Source of the DNA: Pisolithus tinctorius
Lineage: Eukaryota; Basidiomycota; Agaricomycetes; Boletales; Pisolithaceae
DNA: 64,000 nucleotides
Assembly (NCBI GenBank): GCA_024663395.1
Contig: JANFAH010000005.1
Span: 1,364,001 to 1,428,000, forward strand
Direction: 5' to 3'
The notes under the pieces were generated by a model that was not told the origin of the DNA, did not search any database, and saw only the letters and a program-made list of their open reading frames with translations. This document shows positions 1 to 10,016 of the stretch, piece by piece. The stretch's first letter is position 1. Each line of letters opens with the position of its first letter. The translations under genes and the position numbers were made by a program.

Positions 1-1499
1 CTTTTGCGGCTTGGTCAGACTCCCTGCGTACGAGCTCACAGGCGCTATCAACGGAACTGTACTCTGCAAACCAAAGTAACTTCGCTGCGGTGAGTATGAA
101 CCCACATCTCGGTTATCGTGCTTATCTCAGTCGAAGGTTGAAAAAGCTTTGAGAGCTATGGGTTCTGTAATGGATACCGTTCTGACTGAGGCGCTTGCCT
201 TCGTGAAAGCGGAAGCAGACTCTGCATTACAAGCGAAATCCCTCGTCGATGAAATCTCGCGTGCTGAAATTGCTCACCTACAAGCACAGAACGCGAGGCT
301 CCTCCAGACCCTTGAAGCCGAAAAAGTCAAATCTGAGAAGGCAAAAGACGAGCTCGTGCAACGCGTCTCTAGCCTGCTGGGAGAATTCGTTGCTACGCGC
401 GATCTGGAACTGCGGCAAGCATTTGGCTCCATCACGAAAGGCAACACCAAAGTGGAGGAGGCCGTCACCAATCTGGGCCAGAAACACGAAAGATTAATGA
501 ATGATGCTGCTACTCGCGGCGTAGAGCTGTCCACCTCCTTACAACGGAGAACCGCGGAGTGCAAGAGGACACGTGATGGTGCATTGAAGGTAAGTATCCA
601 CCTTCCAGTGTTGAGCCAAAAGTTCAACGTCTTCGGCAGTCCGTGGGCTCTGCTCAAGCATCGTTCAAAGATGGTCTTTCTGCCATGCAAGCATCGCTCG
701 CCACCACGACGACAACCTACTCAGGTGAACTACAACGACACGGGCAGTCACTACAGGCTTCGTTGAATAGTGGCCTCGACCGCCATAACCGAGTGAAACG
801 GGCACGCGTAGAGAGCATGAACACGATGGTGGCGGATGTTCAGAGTGAATTGCGACACGTTCAACGGGGGATGACATCTACCTCAAGAAATGTGGATAAT
901 TTCGTTGCGCGGGTGGTCTCAGAGGTAAGCGTTATCCATACGTGACCTCGCCATTGCTGAAACGCTGCTAGGGTGCAAACCTATCGAACTCTGCGGAACT
1001 CTACCATAAGGCGGTCTCCGGCGAGTTGAATACTCTACAAGACATGACGCGGTCGCTGGTCGATCAAGGGGCACGAGAAGATGTTCCTACAGGGATGACC
1101 CCGCGCAAGCGCGTGTGGGAATATGTCGACAAGTGGGAGTTGACGAAGAATCGCGATGTTCTCCTGCAGTCCTGGAGGCAGGGCCACTCGACAGCGAATT
1201 CCAATCCAACCCCGGTATCTGAAACATTCTCTCTTCCTAATGTCGTCGAGGAGACTGTAGAACAGATCGTACCAGTGAAAGACGAACCTCTCCCTGGTGA
1301 GCCTGCGCCTAAAGCAGCCACCACCCCAACCACTGTAACGTTGTCCCTGCCGACCGTAGCATCGCCTGTCGCTGCTCCCCCAATTCCACCACCACCAGTG
1401 AAAACGGTGGTGGCAAAGTCGGGCTTACCGGCATTGGCAGCCTTGGCGGATCGACCAACTAACATCCTTGGTCCGCGGGGGTCAAGAAGGATAAGGTAG
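1..1499 (+). CDS. Kinesin-5 (BimC/Eg5 family) motor, C-terminal part, cut by window start
   Basis: Only the stalk and tail are present; the motor domain lies upstream of the window. Exons join(<1..89, 131..589, 640..924, 972..1499) close in one frame (first full codon at base 3). The visible part is a long charged coiled coil, then a tail with the signature MTPRKRVWEYVDKW, which matches the BimC box of kinesin-5 proteins, where the Thr before Pro is the known CDK1 site that controls spindle loading. A Pro/Thr/Val-rich end follows. In the family, tetrameric kinesin-5 slides antiparallel microtubules apart to build the bipolar spindle. The BimC box is seen directly; the function is by family. 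It is the left-hand neighbour of VPS55, with no sign of shared function. Confidence 0.88.
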
Positions 1500-1872
1500 C
1501 ACCACGACTTAGACGTAGGCTATACGACGTGTGTATGTCCACTATTTATCGCAAATATTTCATCTATTAGGAGTTTCAATGTGTAATCTATATGCCTCAC
1601 TGCAAGTTTGGTGGTTGTAGTGCATGGTCATTGTATATCATATACATATCATGTCACTCTTATTGTAGCTCAGATTTTGCTTGCCTTCATCATACTTTTT
1701 TTTTTTTGTTTTTTGCAAGACTGGTTGAGATGGAGCTCAAGCTTCAAGTGCTGCATCAAACCACCCTTTGCAATTAGTTTCCTTACGTAATCCACATGCC
1801 CTGTGATGACTGCAAAGTAGCCCGCAGTAGAAAATCTAAGCTCTCATTGCAAGTTTGTAGCCTCGGAGCACG
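1500..1872. other. Intergenic stretch, no gene seen
   Basis: Lies between the kinesin-5 stop and the VPS55 start. It holds a T-rich run near 1698-1712 and no convincing reading frame on either strand. It must contain the kinesin 3' end and the VPS55 promoter, but no specific site can be named. Confidence 0.5.
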
Positions 1873-2436
1873 ATGGCTGCAGGATTGAAAAGTTCGCCTA
1901 TTCTCTTTGGAACCTGACAATTCCGACAACTAAGTTTTGCAACAGCCGTCATTTTGCTATCTTTTGTGCTTGCCGTCGGTTTCCTACTCATCATACTCTC
2001 GTGCGCCCTATGGGCTAACTGGCTCCCCCTCTTAGTAGGCAAGTTTTTGTCTTCTTTGCTTATCCTCCTGGGTGGCATCTCAATCGTCTGGTAGCTCTTA
2101 CATTTGTGTTGGCACCCCTTCCAAACGCCTTGTTTGCTCACTGTGGGGGAGACGAGTTCTCGGCGCACGAGTCCACTGCTGCAGTGGACTTGGGACGTTT
2201 CATAACGGCTACTATCGTCGTCACTGGCTTTGCTCTTCCGGTTGTCCTCACGCATTCAGAAGTAATCAAGCCAGCAGCTTGTGTAATGTCGATCATTGGT
2301 GGGGGGTGAGTCGTTGCAGTTGTCACCATTCTTCACGGATGCTTACGTGTTTTTTTGGGGGAAACATAGATTGGTGTATAGTACCATTATGGCTTATACA
2401 GCGGCATTTAGGCAAGATTACTCGGAATTTGATTGA
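1873..2436 (+). CDS. vps55: VPS55 / OB-RGRP family endosomal membrane protein
   Basis: Exons join(1873..1891, 1946..2038, 2095..2305, 2370..2436) give 129 residues, the usual length of this family. The protein has four hydrophobic segments. The N-terminus MAAGLKTVILLSFVLAVGF, the PLPN motif, the acidic VDLGRF loop and VVTGFALPVVLTH match the Vps55/LEPROT pattern. In yeast Vps55 acts with Vps68 in late-endosome to vacuole sorting. Exon 1 is only 19 nt, so no long open frame reveals the gene. Intron 2 (2039..2094) starts with GCAAGT, not GT; no GT donor in the right phase keeps the conserved join of LLV to ALTF. It converges on the CCCH gene that ends 92 bp downstream. Confidence 0.88.
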
Positions 2437-2528
2437 TTATTGTGTCGTACATGGAGCTATACTATGGACAAAGGATGAAACTACGATAAATGCTCGCATA
2501 CCTACGAATCTCAGGCATCGCATGAGAC

Positions 2529-4614
2529 TCAGCTTCGGGCTGACAAACCATTCATATCGACAGCGCGATTTTTTGCGAAAAGTGTCCGTTGATGGTTCTC
2601 CTGTGCTTTGTCGACCAACTCTTGCCGGATGTTGACCAGTAAAGGCATAAACTGCTCCCTCACGAGGTTGACTATCTCACCATCCAGCAGCTCCATGATG
2701 TACTCCACCGGCAGCCTCTTTTCAATGGGAGGGACTTGTGAGATATAGGCTTGCAGGGCAGCATTCAGGGCCTCCACTTCCTTGCTTATGGCTTCAGGGT
2801 TTGCCGAATCGCATTTCGCGGTAAGCTGCAATAATAACAAGCGTCACCATCTAGTCATCTCGCAGATATGGTACGCGTTTTCATACCTCCGCGATGGCAT
2901 TTTTCAGGTTTTCGTTCTCCGTTTCCATGTGCTTGCATCTTTGCTCGAGCTCGTGGCGTTGGCTGATCAAAGTTGCCACTTCTTCCGCCAGCTGACCGAC
3001 TTCACCTCCGGTGGTCTGGATATTTTGCACGAGCGCTGAGTTGTGTGCATCCACGACAGCTTCGATGTCGGCCTGGGGGACCCGTATCTCCTCCACGTCG
3101 GAGAAATACCCTTCTTCCTCTAGTCTCTCGTTTATGCGCAGTTCCATTTCGTCATGCATGACCTGATGGCGTTGGTTGATGTGATTCTCTAGATCCGATA
3201 TCTGACGGCTTAGCCCAGTCAACTTGTCACGAAATTCTTCCAGCTCGGCCGGCCGGTAACCGACACCGCCAGAGGCATCATCTTCTGAGACTTCCCCTTC
3301 TGATAAACGCCTTCGTTTTTTGGGTCGTTCTGTACCATCAGGTTCCTCGGGATTTTGACCTGTCGGGATGGCTTGAGAGCTAAACAATGCACTGCAGCTC
3401 GACTGCAGGTCCTCCAGAGAACTCTTCACATCCGAGGCGTGCTTTTTCACCTCCGCCAATGTCTTTTCAAGACCCTGTAGTTCTGGTGTTTTGAGGGCAG
3501 GCCAGAACTCGGTCCCTATGAGATGTTGTATGACATCGTTGACCTCCTTTCGTTTCTTTTCCAATTCACGTTCGAGGGCTATCTTCTGTTCGTTGATGCG
3601 TGATTTGTCCTCCTCGGACAGGCCAGTTATGCACGACGACTGACTGAGCCGTCGCATGCTCTCAAGATCGCTTTCTATTTTGGCATACTCGCGTCGCGCT
3701 GTTATAGAGGTGAACATCAAACTGGAGGAAACGCGTTAGCTCCAAAGAAAGGGGTGGTTGGGATTGCAAGACGTACTCCACTCTCTCATGCCAAACCTTG
3801 CGCTGTTCGTCCAGGGACAACCCCTTCATCCCTCGTGACAATGAAAACCCATCTCTAGAAGACGATTGCTGAGAAAGGAAGGCAGGTACCGTGGGTAGAG
3901 GCGGAAGAGCTGGCGGCGGTGGTTGTGAAGGGTAAGGTCGGGGAGGCTCGGGAGGTACAGAAGTGCGAGAGGACGTAGGGACACCCATCTTCGTAGTTAC
4001 CGACTGCGTTCTTGCTGGCGAGCCTCTGCGAGTAGCGTCGGATATTGGTCGACGGCCATTCTCCGTCGTCCTGGTCCTTCGAGGGCTACCAGGGGGTGTA
4101 TAACGCTTATGATCCGCAGACTCCCGCCTGGGATGATGTGGTGGTCCTGCTTCGCGTGCCGACGTTGGCTGAACGGGCGAACGAGAACGACGTCTGCTGC
4201 TTGACATCTCCACATCGATGGGCCTCCTGACAGACCTTGAGCTTGTCGGCGATTGGCCGCCGCGAGTGTCACCACGGCGGTGCACCGCGGACTCGTCGTA
4301 TGAACTACGTTTTCGGCTGTCAACAAGAACATAATAAAACCCGTCGTCATCGTCTAACACGAGGTCTTTCCGTGGCGGCTTGGAAGACTTCGCAATTCTC
4401 CATGCTGGCTCATTCGGATGTGCAAAGTTGCATACAGGTGCCGGCCACGGGCAGCCTTTCGTGCCGTCCTTGTACACCCTGGCACGACCTTCGTCGTCGT
4501 AGAACTGCCATTCAATTAGAGGCCATCAATACTCCTGCTCCTTTTCCCCGTCGCCGACGCGAAGTTATTAGGACATACGTTACAACGCCTTTCCTTCATG
4601 GCCTGTCTTGACAT
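2529..4614 (-). CDS. CCCH zinc-finger coiled-coil protein, paralog A
   Basis: Exons complement(join(2529..2825, 2887..3721, 3777..4504, 4579..4614)) encode 631 residues. The N-terminus carries a single putative CCCH finger: Cys in exon 1 (RRCN), then GCPWPAPVCNFAHP. Next comes an Arg/Ser/Pro-rich low-complexity stretch (about residues 50-240), then long coiled coils to the C-terminus. Such a finger suggests RNA binding, but the spacing is not the standard C-x8-C-x5-C-x3-H, so this is inference. It is the tandem paralog of the next gene: both have a tiny first exon ending just after the first Cys, a following FYDDEG/YHTDDG motif, and a phase-0 last intron at the matching place. The precise role is unknown; it looks fungus-specific. 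Confidence 0.72.
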
Positions 4615-4735
4615 GTAATCGTGTGACGGTTCACGGAAGCAAAGTCATGCACGAAGCTTGTGTAGTGTAATTTAGGAGGAATGCAGTAACATATGCGACT
4701 AGAACTAATACTACAAAATTCAATGGAGGGCATGG

Positions 4736-7104
4736 TTAATCTTGTGGAGAAACGTGCAAATGCTCCTGGGGCCTGAAGAGCTCCGTCTGGTGACCATTGG
4801 AAACCCCATTCATGACAGCCTCGCCCATCGTTCTGACAGTAGGCACAATCTCTTGCTCGTAAAATTTCTGGATGAGAGCACTGAGCGCAGGTTTCAGCTC
4901 TTCAATCAAATGTTGGCAGGTGCTTTCCACAGGAGCACAGGGACCAAACCGAGGTTGGTGCATGAGCTCATCCAAGTCTTCTTGCAACTTCTCTTTCTGT
5001 CGCCGAAGCTCCTCAGTTGCGGCGTACTTATCCTGCAACTATACAAAGCGTGAGGCTGGTAATAGGGCCTGCCGAAGCTGCTTACCTTCGTGAGAGCCTC
5101 CCGATGCTCGGCATTTTCGTTCTCCAATTGCTCGAGTCTGCTTTTAAATTGAGCATTCCCCACAATAAGCCCACTTATATCTTCAATTGTCTTCGATAGC
5201 TTCCCTTCAACCTCGCGCCATTGGTCTGCACAGTTCTCCATTTTCTCGATAGAGTCGGGGGGTATGACAATGTCTGGACGGACTCGAGCTGCCATCTTTT
5301 GCACGTTTTGCTTGCGGGCTTCTCGCAGCTCGGACAACCTAGCGTCGAGCACCTTGTCTACTATATCTCCGATATCCATCGGTCGACTCAACGTCAACTC
5401 GGCTTCTATCTGCTCGAGCGACTCCTCCATTTCCTCCGCCCGCTTCTGCAATGCTCCCCACTCAGTGGGGGGTAGGTTGGTTGTCGTTGAGGGGCTAGGA
5501 TCGCGCATAGGAACATCACGATTCTTGAACTCCTCGATTAGAGTGCGGATCTGCCTCGCATACGCCGTGGACTCGGCTATGAACCTATCAGTCTCCTCAC
5601 CGATATCATACCGTTGCGAGAGGTCGAAATCAGACATTACGGTCTCTTGGTAGTCCACAAGCGCATTGACAGCAAGAGACAGCTTTTCCCTCTGACCAAA
5701 ATACTCCCTGTCAAACTCGGCACGTTTCGACTCCAGAATGTTGATCCCGGCATCGCCGATGCGAGCATAGCATGGAGACTTTCGTGTACGGAACCAACGG
5801 TCGCGGTTTAGTTCCGCCTCAGAGAGATGAAACTTGGCCCTGACTGCACGTTCCCAAGTCCTACCATGACGTCAGTGAGAATTTTCCAAGTCGATTGAAG
5901 CCGAAGTACTTGATGTATTCCTTAAACACGTCGCGCTTGTCATCCCACCCCTCGCGCTTTCTCTTCGGACGAGGTGGGGCTAGTGGTAGAGCTGAACCCG
6001 GAGCAGCTGGAGTCAACGGGGTATCCCCGTCAATAACAGAATAGGGCGGTTGAATATTAAGTGGTGGCGGTGGCGGTGGAACGTTCGAAGTTTCGGGATC
6101 GCAGCGGGGAGTAGTTGAGTCCTGCATGTCTATATCTTCGTGGGGGGGAACTTTGGCACCCCACTTTATCTTGGCACCTAGGGATACTTGATTTGTGCCC
6201 GTGATTTTTCGTGCAGGAGCTGTACCGGGGTCCGTATCTGCCAGGGGTGGAGGTAACTTGGACTTCCTGTTGTTACTGCCTGTGGGCCCACTACTCCAGG
6301 TGGGGCTTTGATTGCTAGAACTGTCGTCCGTCCAGATAGTACCATGGAACACAGGAGCCTCGTTGGCTCTAGTAGAAGTGACATCTTGCTTCGGAGGTCG
6401 GTCACCCTCACTTTCGTTAGACTTGATTTTGGTAGTGGTGGGGCCAGGCTTGCCCCAACCACCCGTGTCTGTGGAGTTCCACCAAGCTGTCGAGGAGTCC
6501 CCGCTCTCGCCAGGTCTACTGCTTTTGGCTGGGTCCCACCCAACCGTATCTGCCCATCCCTGCCTAGGTGGGCTGCCAGATGACGGCTTGACCGCATCCC
6601 CGCCAGATGAATCACCCATCTTCCAGTCGCCCCCAGTATCCCACTTACCTCCCCCTCCATCACCCCACCCACTTCCGCTTCCAGTACCCCACCCGCCTCC
6701 AGTATCCCATCCACCGCTACCCTCAGGATTACCCCACCCCGGTGACGCAGCCGCACCCCACAAGGGTTCGCGCATGCCAGAGAAAGATCCACTTCCACTC
6801 TTACCCCCGCCCTTTGTTGTCCCCTGAGCGTTTCCCAACCCACCAGCACTGCGACCGCCGCCGCCCTTGGATGAACCCGGTTTACTGGACGCCAAAGCGG
6901 CAGTAGCCCACGCTGAAGAGTCCGGGTGGACGAAAGGGCAACCGCCAGCTGTGTAGCGTTTTCGACAGCCGCCTTGTTTCGGCTCGCCGTCGTCGGTGTG
7001 GTACTGAATTGTGTGTATGTAAGAAAGTGAGCGCAAGGACTCGGTGCGACGGCAAAAGCAAAGCGTGCAACGTCATGACTTACCCGACACCTTACGTTTG
7101 GCAT
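4736..7104 (-). CDS. CCCH zinc-finger coiled-coil protein, paralog B
   Basis: Exons complement(join(4736..5038, 5086..5860, 5910..7003, 7084..7104)) encode 730 residues. The finger is MPNVRCR plus YHTDDGEPKQGGC and GGCPFVHP, aligning with paralog A. The middle (about residues 45-340) is very rich in Gly, Trp, Ser and Asp (GWGDGGGG-type repeats), unlike the Arg/Ser-rich middle of paralog A, so the linkers have diverged completely while the finger and coiled-coil tail are kept. GW-rich linkers bind Argonaute proteins in other systems; that link is speculation here. The 49-nt second intron (5861..5909) has a clean branch point CTGAC. A 308-residue open frame in another phase (6178..7104) is only a shadow. 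Confidence 0.72.
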
Positions 7105-7606
7105 CTTGCCGCTGCCGCCAGGACTTTGAGATCGGCTTCTGGATGTGCTACGATGGCGAGGACCCGACTACGGCTTGGTGGTGATCGCTTCGACAAGAAC
7201 AAGGTTAACGTTCAACTGTTGTACAGGCAGAAGAGACTCGTGGGACAACGCCATGAGGAGAGGTATCGCAAAGTGGATCCAGTCGTGTGAGATCTAGTAG
7301 TCAAAAGTATTCACATCATGTCGCCGCAATATATACATAAATTCAACGGTAAAAAGGTAGACAGTAGCGCTAGCGATATTCTAATCTACAAAGTCGATTT
7401 TATCGTTAGGAAACGTCTCAATCCGTAAGTATCAAAGCAGTCCGTGCAGCCGTTAGTTATCGTATCGTATCGCATCGCATAGAAAGGGGAGGAGTATCGC
7501 AGTGGGAGCACAAGGATCCAAGAAAGGGAACCTTAAGGAAGAGAAAATGAAAAAAAGAAAACGCCCAGCGGTGCAAAATATAAAAAAATAATTCTCCAAG
7601 CATCCT
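7105..7606. other. Intergenic stretch, no gene seen
   Basis: Lies between the start of CCCH paralog B and the stop of the upstream minus-strand gene. Short frames here do not look coding. The part near 7300-7560 is A/T-rich with A-runs, consistent with a 3' untranslated region for the gene to the right. Confidence 0.4.
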
Positions 7607-9034
7607 TTACCACAACCAACCGCGGGACGAGGGTCTCCTGGTCGGACGAGGCTTGCGCTTGACAGCAACACGAGGGCCATCGTCATCTTCGTATTCTTCA
7701 ACCTCGTACTCGTCAATCTCCTCCGCCCTCAAGGGTTCTTTTATGATTTCCTCCTCTATGGTGATAGCGGTGGTGCGAGGGATGGCGGTAGAGAAGGAAG
7801 GTGACACGACGTCAGGGGTTGGGAATGCGGCACGACGGGTATTGGCAGGTGGTGGAACGGTGACGGTCTGCGGCGGAAGAGTTTCGTATTGAATGATGGT
7901 TTTGGTTTCGGTTTCAGCGATAACTAGTGGGGGAAGTTCCTGCAAGCAATGCAGTCAGTGGACGAGTTCCAGAGTATATGAAGAGCAAGACCAGTTGGCG
8001 ACCAGATAGGAGAAATAAATTTTGGAAAAATAAAAGATGAAATCATAGTTTGCCTTGGGCAGGGGGTCACGTGGCGAGGACGTCGATCGCGTCGCAACTG
8101 CCGGAAACGGAACCAATCGCCAACTGATCTCCACTTCACTGAAAGACAAGGGGGACGAAGAAAAACCGTTGTCCCCCAAGCCCGGACGAAGGAGGGTGAT
8201 ACGAACTGTATACAGTATGGTATGAAAAGAGGATGAAAAAACCTCCTTCGTCTCAGAGCTCGGGACGGCGCGGAGCTGGAGCAGGCGGTTGTACCTTGAG
8301 TTTTCGCTTCGGCCCAGGTTGTTCATAGTAAATTTCCTCCTCGACCGCGGCATTGTCACTGTTGATAAGACTGCCGGGTTCCGTGAGAATGGGTATGAGG
8401 AACCATAGACTGATGATACGTACACAAGCTGCTCCATGATCCAGGCTTCGCGCCGCGAGGCATCATGTTCTCTCCGGTTGACGCTCTCCTCGCGACGAGT
8501 GATTTCGCGCTCGCGTTCAGCAACTTTGAGTTCACGATCGAGAACCTCTTCAGCACGAGCGCCGGCCTCCTTCCACCAACCGGGGGGGGCGAGTTCCTGC
8601 TCCCTGACGACTTCCTTGATGATGGTTTGGGCGGGAGGCATATCGACGATGGTTTGAGTAGCGCATGGGGGACACTGTTGTTGACTCGGAAGGACGCCAC
8701 CTGGTGCGCCGACGAGAAGCTCTGCTTCACGACGGGCAACTTCGGCTTCGCGCATGGCAACGTCACGCTCGCGCGTTACAAGAATCTGGGAACGTTTGGG
8801 ATTGAGGTAACCCCAGATCCCCGTGGCGGCTTCGTCCTTGCCCGGTGCTCCTGTCGCGCCTGAGGACGCGGGGAGGGAAAGCATGACGGCGAGTACGGCG
8901 AGGACCAAGGAGAGAACGAGGAGAAGAGTGGTTGAGGAGATGGTGCGATGGTGGTGATGTCTTTCAGAACGGTGACGGTGTTCGCGCTCACGCTCACGAT
9001 CACGGTCGTGGTGGGAAGATGAAGGAACGGCCAT
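7607..9034 (-). CDS. Single-pass membrane protein with charged coiled coil, function unknown
   Basis: The preferred model complement(join(7607..7939, 8295..8370, 8424..9034)) encodes 339 residues: a His/Arg/Glu-rich cytosolic head, one strong transmembrane helix (about residues 35-57, LLLVLSLVLAVLAVMLSL), a Glu/Arg-rich heptad segment (MREAEVARREAEL and later EREREITRREESV) and an acidic then basic tail. A start at 9034 (MAVPSSSHH) is preferred because the frame upstream of it is poor. The last intron is long for this window (355 nt); its 3' end has an excellent branch point and acceptor (ACTGAC then TTGCAG). If it is not spliced, exon 2 runs to a stop at 8253 and gives a shorter protein. The family is not recognised. 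Confidence 0.6.
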
Positions 9035-9222
9035 CCTTGCTGTCGGTACGTTTCTTACGCTGACGGAGTGGGATGGCGAGATAGAAGAGGTTGCTCGTGT
9101 TCGGGACGTCGTCGCGATGAAGGTAGGGTAATAAGACGGTAAGAAAAAAAATGGGGGGAATAATAAGAACAACCACGGCAGAACACTTTTTCAATTGTTC
9201 AACATTACCTTTTTTGGAAGTC

Positions 9223-9247
9223 ATTGTTTGTACAAACAATCACGTGA
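9223..9247. promoter_or_regulatory. 18-bp perfect palindrome abutting a CACGTG box in a divergent promoter
   Basis: Bases 9223-9240 read ATTGTTTGTACAAACAAT, a perfect palindrome whose halves resemble forkhead-type sites (ACAAACA). It runs directly into TCACGTGA (9240-9247), a bHLH/Cbf1-type core, with a second CACGTG at 9259. It sits in the 256-bp gap between two divergent start codons (9034 minus, 9291 plus). The sequence is seen; factor identity is inference. Confidence 0.55.
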
Positions 9248-9290
9248 TCGTGTTACACCACGTGCACCTCATGCGTTTCCATCGACCACA

Positions 9291-9939
9291 ATGCCAGCGA
9301 ATGCAAGACTGCCGCCATGGCTCAAGTTCCTTGACAAGGCCGGTTTTGACTGCATCTCGCTGGGCCGTCGTGCACTCAACCATTCCATTCAGACGTCCGT
9401 GATCGTGACCATCTTGGCAGCGACGGTGTGCCTCCATACACGCTCGGCAGGGGTTATATACTTTGGAGCGGGCTCGCTCGCGTGCGCCCTGTCGGCGAAA
9501 CTCGCCAAACAGGCGATCAGACAGGAAAGGCCCGTCAATGGGAGGAAAGTGTCATACGGGTATGTAGCAATCCCGTCCTCATTCTGCAATTCCTCACAAC
9601 GAACTCAGTATGCCAAGCACGCATGCCTCCGCCTGCACGTTCTTCGCCACGTATGCTGCACTCGCGAGCATTTATCTTCCTGTTCATCCACGAATACACC
9701 CATTGCTGGCCACGTATGCACCCTTCGTGATGATCCCATGGGCAACGCTTATCGTACTCTCTCGTGTCTGGCTTGGTCATCACACCTACCCCCAGGTCGC
9801 TGCAGGAGTGACGTTTGGCATCTGCTTTGCGAGCATATGGTTGAGACTGTGGGTGGAAAACGTCGGCGGTGTGAGGACGCTGGGTGGGGAACTCGAGAGA
9901 TGGGTAGTTGCTATGATGTCAGTTGTGACTGTCACGTGA
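9291..9939 (+). CDS. PAP2-type phosphatase, dolichyl-diphosphatase-like
   Basis: Exons join(9291..9559, 9609..9939) encode 199 residues. All three PAP2 motifs are visible: KQAIRQERP, PSTHAS and SRVWLGHHTYPQ. In the third motif the usual Asp is Gln, as in the Cwh8/DOLPP1 dolichyl-diphosphatase branch (SRVYL..HTWSQ), which is why that branch is favoured. Those enzymes hydrolyse dolichyl diphosphate in the ER lumen to recycle the N-glycosylation carrier. Four or more hydrophobic segments are present. The protein is a little shorter than the yeast and human enzymes. The intron is 49 nt, phase 2, and falls just before MPSTHAS. A different lipid phosphate phosphatase is possible. Confidence 0.8.
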
Positions 9940-9940
9940 C
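9931..9940. promoter_or_regulatory. Palindromic CACGTG element
   Basis: GTCACGTGAC is a perfect 10-bp palindrome. It overlaps the stop codon of the PAP2 gene and lies 77 bp before the start of the next plus-strand gene, so it may act in that gene's promoter. The role is inferred from motif type only. Confidence 0.4.
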
Positions 9941-10016
9941 CGACGCGTAACATGTGACACGCGTGCCCTATGTAGTCATGTCACGCTGGATTGCCTGCAG
10001 TCTTTCGCATTGTACG

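Noticed and set aside
1836..2255. 139-codon minus-strand frame over VPS55
   Set aside because: The plus strand encodes a full VPS55 across four exons, so the antisense frame is a shadow.
6178..7104. 308-codon minus-strand frame overlapping CCCH paralog B
   Set aside because: It is a different phase of the same strand. The spliced model explains the finger, the conserved intron positions and the tail; this frame has no matching motifs beyond the shared first codons.
9195..9290. Upstream extension of the PAP2 frame
   Set aside because: The frame stays open to 9195 but crosses the palindrome and CACGTG box, which look like promoter; the ATG at 9291 is the simpler start.
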